DNA of 64,000 bases from Bacteroidota bacterium (GTDB lineage: Bacteria > Bacteroidota > Bacteroidia > B-17B0 > Aurantibacillaceae), in contig JAJNBG010000014.1 of the NCBI GenBank assembly GCA_021155905.1, positions 62,001 through 126,000 on the forward strand, read 5' to 3'. A model generated the notes under the pieces. It had not been told where the DNA came from and searched no databases. It was given only the letters and a program-made list of their open reading frames with translations. Positions within the stretch are counted from its first letter, which is position 1. Each line of letters begins with the position of its first letter. The position numbers and the translations under genes are program-made. Shown here piece after piece: positions 61,501-64,000 of the stretch.

Positions 61501-64000
61501 CGACATCGTCAGTATCCGCCGTATTGAATTGTACATTGTCCTCGGTAAATATAGTTGCGACTACAACAGCAACACCAGTTTCATATACCTGGACCGGCTC
61601 CGGTATAACCAGCAGTTCCAATACATATTCAGCAGCCGTAAATCAAGCGGGAACGTTCAATTATACCGTTACAAATACATCAAATGGCTGCTTTACCACA
61701 GGAAATCAGGTGGTAACACAAAACATAGCGGTTCCTTCAGTTTCCGTCTCTGCAAATGCAACAATAACATGTGCTGCACCAACTGTAACAATTACAGGTT
61801 CTGCAACACCATCGACGTGTACACCAGTTTGGACCGGTGGAGTTTCATCGGGAGCAACCAGCTATACTGCAACGGCTTCATCATCCGGGGTATATACATT
61901 AACCGTTACTGACCCTGCAAATGGCTGTACCGCTGCAAGATCGCTAACAGTTAGTCCTAGTGCCGGTTTACCGGTATTATCTACTCCGGCAATTTCTAAC
62001 TCTATCACCTGTGTATTGTCTACTGCTCAGGTTACTTTATCCAGTACTCCGGCAGGTAATACTTATGCCTGGACCGGTGCCGGAATAACCAGTGGGGCAA
62101 CAACATCTGTTATTACGGTGAATACCGGAGCTACTTATTCGGTTGTTGTTACAAATACTCTTTCCTTGTGTTCGTCTTCAATTACAGTCCTTGTACCAAC
62201 AAACACTTTAGCGCCAAGTCCGACGGCAAGTAACAGTACAACTTTAACATGTTTGACAACTACAGCTGTATTAACCGGAGGTCCGTCAAGCGGAGTAACT
62301 TATGAATGGAGTGGACCAAGTTTAACCGGAGCTACGACAAATTCAACAGCCATTGCTAACGGTCCAGGAACTTATACTCTGAAAGTAACAGATGCTGTAA
62401 ACGGATGTACAAACACAGCAGTAACATCATTAACTCAAAATACCTTAGCGCCAAGTCCTACTGCAACCAGTCCAACGACTTTAACCTGTTTAACAACAAC
62501 CGCAGCTTTAACAGGCGGGCCTACAAGTGGAGTGACTTATACCTGGACAGGTGCAAGTGTAGTAAGTGGAACAAATACACAAAATGCAGTAGCCGGAGCT
62601 CCCGGTACCTACACATTGAAAGTAACAGATGCTGTAAATAGCTGTACAAATCAGGCGACCACAACGGTGGCTCAAAATATAACACCTCCAAGTCCTACTG
62701 CATCCAGTACGTTAATATTAACCTGCGCTCCCGGTAATTCAGTTTCTCCATTAAACGGTGGGCCTTCAAGTGGCGTTACCTATACATGGACAGGGCCAGG
62801 TGTAGTATCTGGTTCAAATTCTCAAAACGCTATTGCCAATGCTCCCGGAACATATACTTTGAAAGTAACGGATGCTGTGAATAGTTGTACAAATCAGGCA
62901 GTTACTACAGTGACTCAAAACATTACCCCTCCTACTCCGGCAGCATCCGTTTCAGGTTCTTTAACATGTACCAATTCTGTTGTTACCGTGACTGCAACTC
63001 CGGCGGCAGGAGTAACGTATCAATGGTCGGGCCCTGGCATTTCAGGATCATCCACCAGCGCAACAGCTCAGGCGACAGTTGCGGGTGTTTATACTGTTCA
63101 GGTTACGAGTACAACAAATAGTTGTGCAGCCTCTGCTACAGTCAATGTCATTTCAGATTATTCATCACCTTCTGCCACAGCATCTAACAGCGCAACTTTA
63201 ACGTGTAACACAACCACGGTATTAGTTACAGGTGGCCCATTAAGTGGTGTTACCTATACCTGGACCGGTCCCGGCATAATGACAAGTGTGAACAATTCCA
63301 CCATTGTTGTTAACCAACCCGGCTCTTATGATCTTGTTATTACAAACACTGTAAATGGTTGTCAAAACAATGCACATACGGATGTCATCAGAGATATTTC
63401 TACTCCTACTATAAATGTCACCAGTCCTTCCTCAATAACATGTTCTTCACCAACTATTGCACTATCCAGCACACCAATAAGTGGAGTAACTTATACCTGG
63501 ACGGGTCCTGGTGTTGTTTCAGGTAGTAATACAGCAACGCCAAACATTAATGTTTCCGGAACCTACACGATTGCAATGACTAATAATAGCAACGGTTGTT
63601 CATCAAATACGGTTGTTTCGGTGCCAATAAACACGACTGTAATTACTCCGACAATTACAGTTCCGGGCATTTTAACCTGTACTGTTCTTTCAGAATCCAT
63701 ATCCGCTTCACCTACAAGCGGTGTAACATACACCTGGTCGGGTTCAGGGATAACGGCAGGTGCTAACACGTCAGCCGTAACGATCAATCAACCCGGAACA
63801 TATACTTTAAATGTTACTAATTTAGTAAATGGCTGTGTAGGTACTGAAACTGTTACCGTAATACAGGATATTACACCTCCAACAGCAACTGCTTCCAACT
63901 CAACAATTTTAACCTGTACTACAACAACCGGAGTATTAACCGGTGGCGGTGGCGGAACTTATGTTTGGTCCGGGCCTGGTATTACCGCCGGAGGAGCAAC
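58545..64000 (+). CDS. Second giant surface protein with P-domain and Ig-like repeats, cut by the window end
   Basis: ATG 58545 opens a frame with no stop to the last base, at least 1818 codons. The signal peptide (NLRIFIISLLFVSLTSYGQ) is followed by about 130 residues of unknown fold, a jelly-roll-like domain (about 149-382), Ig-like stretches, a proprotein-convertase P-domain (about 633-771: NHTYDGDLSIYLVCPGG, then LNGNWKLFVRDGAGSD), and from about residue 900 on about twelve Ig-like repeats of 79 aa (period about 238 bases, each with L-T-C and Y-x-W-x-G). The C-terminal sorting domain is expected beyond the window. Likely an adhesin. Confidence 0.85.
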   Translation, partial: MKKNLRIFIISLLFVSLTSYGQKKQLSVKDINFPVPIGASKTGSVKFSGMIGRPGEKISGQMVSELSYDELVHQCTFFAGDSLSGFDFHGNYTQFLKNNFKTVFEFRNMMYRAQRSYVKQKYNIKNNPAYSDIAGIDPPVVLASSCANLDFEDGNLSNWSISSGYNSNSNGNLTVGGAGTSATNQTIYGCADVNLITGAYGTDAIGMAGLDPNGGSYSARVGGFHINTSGFNAYGFACDTRKWSNTYSNGEILEQTFAVNAANALVSFDYAVVLNDGGHANGEQPYFHVYVKDAATGVVLSTCTQYYVQAPAGSAPPGFANSGYINTYDGSTLYSRNWTSNSMNLTPYIGQTVNIEFVAAGCIAGAHMAWAYVDVTCGPAVININTNPCSGQPVVMSAPAIFGGSYLWSGPGVTGMTTQTVSTSANGTYSVVVTPSQGAACSYTLSKTLSFATTPTISASVSSPTLCSGLATVITPSGGTTYTLVNSGATGTSFNVSPTATTNYTILGTNATACLNSTVVSVSVTSTPTISILSVSSPSLCSGTTSTISPSGATTYTLLNTGATGTSFAVSPSATTTYSIVGATSSCTSNTITTTISVNAPTITPAFTSTTMCAGNSATLTVTGNPSSPTMSFANLTNYAIPDNNTSGVSSTIPVTGLTGSVGTSLLNVNLNINHTYDGDLSIYLVCPGGTTITLSANNGAGGNNYTNTTFSTTGTAITSGAAPFTGTFTPQQAFSGLSACLLNGNWKLFVRDGAGSDVGTLLNWSITFANQNSYTWGPSAGLSPTTGTNVVANPTTTTVYTVTGTDATGCTAAKTITVNINPVPTPTITATNSLCLGASATFTGTGASTYTWSSSAGGGLATTTGSTVTATPTSTGNITYTVNVTGANSCTNTASKTITVNPTPTANAGTPGTLTCTSPTISLSGSGGGTYSWTGPASGIVSGTTSATPVVSVQGTYSLAVTNTASCTSPISTVSISQNTISPTATSSVSAVLNCTLSSVNIVATTTATPVSYTWTGSGITSSSNTYSAAVNQAGTFNYTVTNTSNGCFTTGNQVVTQNIAVPSVSVSANATITCAAPTVTITGSATPSTCTPVWTGGVSSGATSYTATASSSGVYTLTVTDPANGCTAARSLTVSPSAGLPVLSTPAISNSITCVLSTAQVTLSSTPAGNTYAWTGAGITSGATTSVITVNTGATYSVVVTNTLSLCSSSITVLVPTNTLAPSPTASNSTTLTCLTTTAVLTGGPSSGVTYEWSGPSLTGATTNSTAIANGPGTYTLKVTDAVNGCTNTAVTSLTQNTLAPSPTATSPTTLTCLTTTAALTGGPTSGVTYTWTGASVVSGTNTQNAVAGAPGTYTLKVTDAVNSCTNQATTTVAQNITPPSPTASSTLILTCAPGNSVSPLNGGPSSGVTYTWTGPGVVSGSNSQNAIANAPGTYTLKVTDAVNSCTNQAVTTVTQNITPPTPAASVSGSLTCTNSVVTVTATPAAGVTYQWSGPGISGSSTSATAQATVAGVYTVQVTSTTNSCAASATVNVISDYSSPSATASNSATLTCNTTTVLVTGGPLSGVTYTWTGPGIMTSVNNSTIVVNQPGSYDLVITNTVNGCQNNAHTDVIRDISTPTINVTSPSSITCSSPTIALSSTPISGVTYTWTGPGVVSGSNTATPNINVSGTYTIAMTNNSNGCSSNTVVSVPINTTVITPTITVPGILTCTVLSESISASPTSGVTYTWSGSGITAGANTSAVTINQPGTYTLNVTNLVNGCVGTETVTVIQDITPPTATASNSTILTCTTTTGVLTGGGGGTYVWSGPGITAGGA
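61287..64000 (+). repeat. Ig-like repeat array (about 238-bp period)
   Basis: Twelve repeats begin near LTC/ITC codons at about 61290, 61525, 61765, 62005, 62245, 62480, 62720, 62965, 63200, 63437, 63673 and 63910. Units 5-8 share long runs such as GTYTLKVTDAVNSCTN, pointing to recent copying. Confidence 0.8.

Noticed and set aside
55921-64000. CRISPR-like repeated DNA in the giant genes
   Set aside because: Repeats are long, coding, in frame, and carry diverging Ig-like protein motifs. There are no short identical repeats with unique spacers.

Overview
The window is chromosomal DNA of a member of the Bacteroidota. Four signs point there: promoters of the form TTG-N19..21-TAnnTTTG, type IX secretion (T9SS) C-terminal sorting domains, the rpsU-xerC-hpf gene order, and general absence of Shine-Dalgarno sequences. 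The lineage within the phylum cannot be fixed from the sequence. I see no prophage, insertion sequence, CRISPR array or plasmid signature.

Layout. Bases 1-2000 hold the end of an unknown gene, purT and a small exported protein. Bases 2060-8460 are a phenylacetate degradation locus: paaE opposite paaA-paaB-paaC-(35-aa membrane protein)-paaD, then a PAS/GAF sensor kinase and paaG. Bases 8550-11900 hold a MORN-repeat exported protein, a lipoprotein, a gamma carbonic anhydrase-like protein and a tiny lipoprotein. Bases 11940-13570 are the rpsU-xerC-hpf block, in which hpf is broken by an internal deletion with a frameshift. Bases 13700-20660 hold a carotenoid-desaturase-like oxidoreductase, a glycosyltransferase, a GWxTD protein, tRNA-Ser(UGA), a PAS protein and a second histidine kinase. 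Bases 20700-24700 are a polyhydroxyalkanoate locus: phaB and phaJ on one strand, phaE and phaC (class III synthase) on the other.

Bases 24700-26700 hold a possible immunity protein, a haem lipoprotein and a JmjC/cupin-like protein. Bases 26730-31400 are an envelope and stress group: AI-2E exporter-like, YihY/BrkB, holin-like, YtxH, a DUF892 ferroxidase-like protein with a histone-like tail, a metal-binding exported protein and DUF1328. Bases 31700-38100 hold an MFS transporter, a GNAT, a Kir-type potassium channel, SCO and TlpA thioredoxin-fold proteins, a T9SS cargo protein and a mini-SET methyltransferase. Bases 38160-48740 are a surface glycan modification island: three sulfotransferases, two glycosyltransferases, an AspH-like hydroxylase, an O-acyltransferase and a GNAT. 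It also carries a compact cassette of two ketoacyl synthases III, an acyl carrier protein and a reductase.

The right end holds a TMTC-like membrane TPR protein and two giant Ser/Thr-rich T9SS-type surface proteins. The first is 2302 aa, with a glycine-rich region inside a predicted beta-helix. The second runs off the window and has a P-domain and about a dozen Ig-like repeats.

How the parts may work together. PHA synthesis can draw acyl-CoA from aromatic and fatty acid catabolism. The island looks like a line that makes, acylates, sulfates and possibly hydroxylates a surface glycan. The TMTC-like protein may glycosylate the neighbouring adhesins. The observations most worth a second look are the private acyl-chain cassette, the broken hpf, the promoters predicted to give leaderless mRNAs, and the 35-aa protein inside the paa operon.
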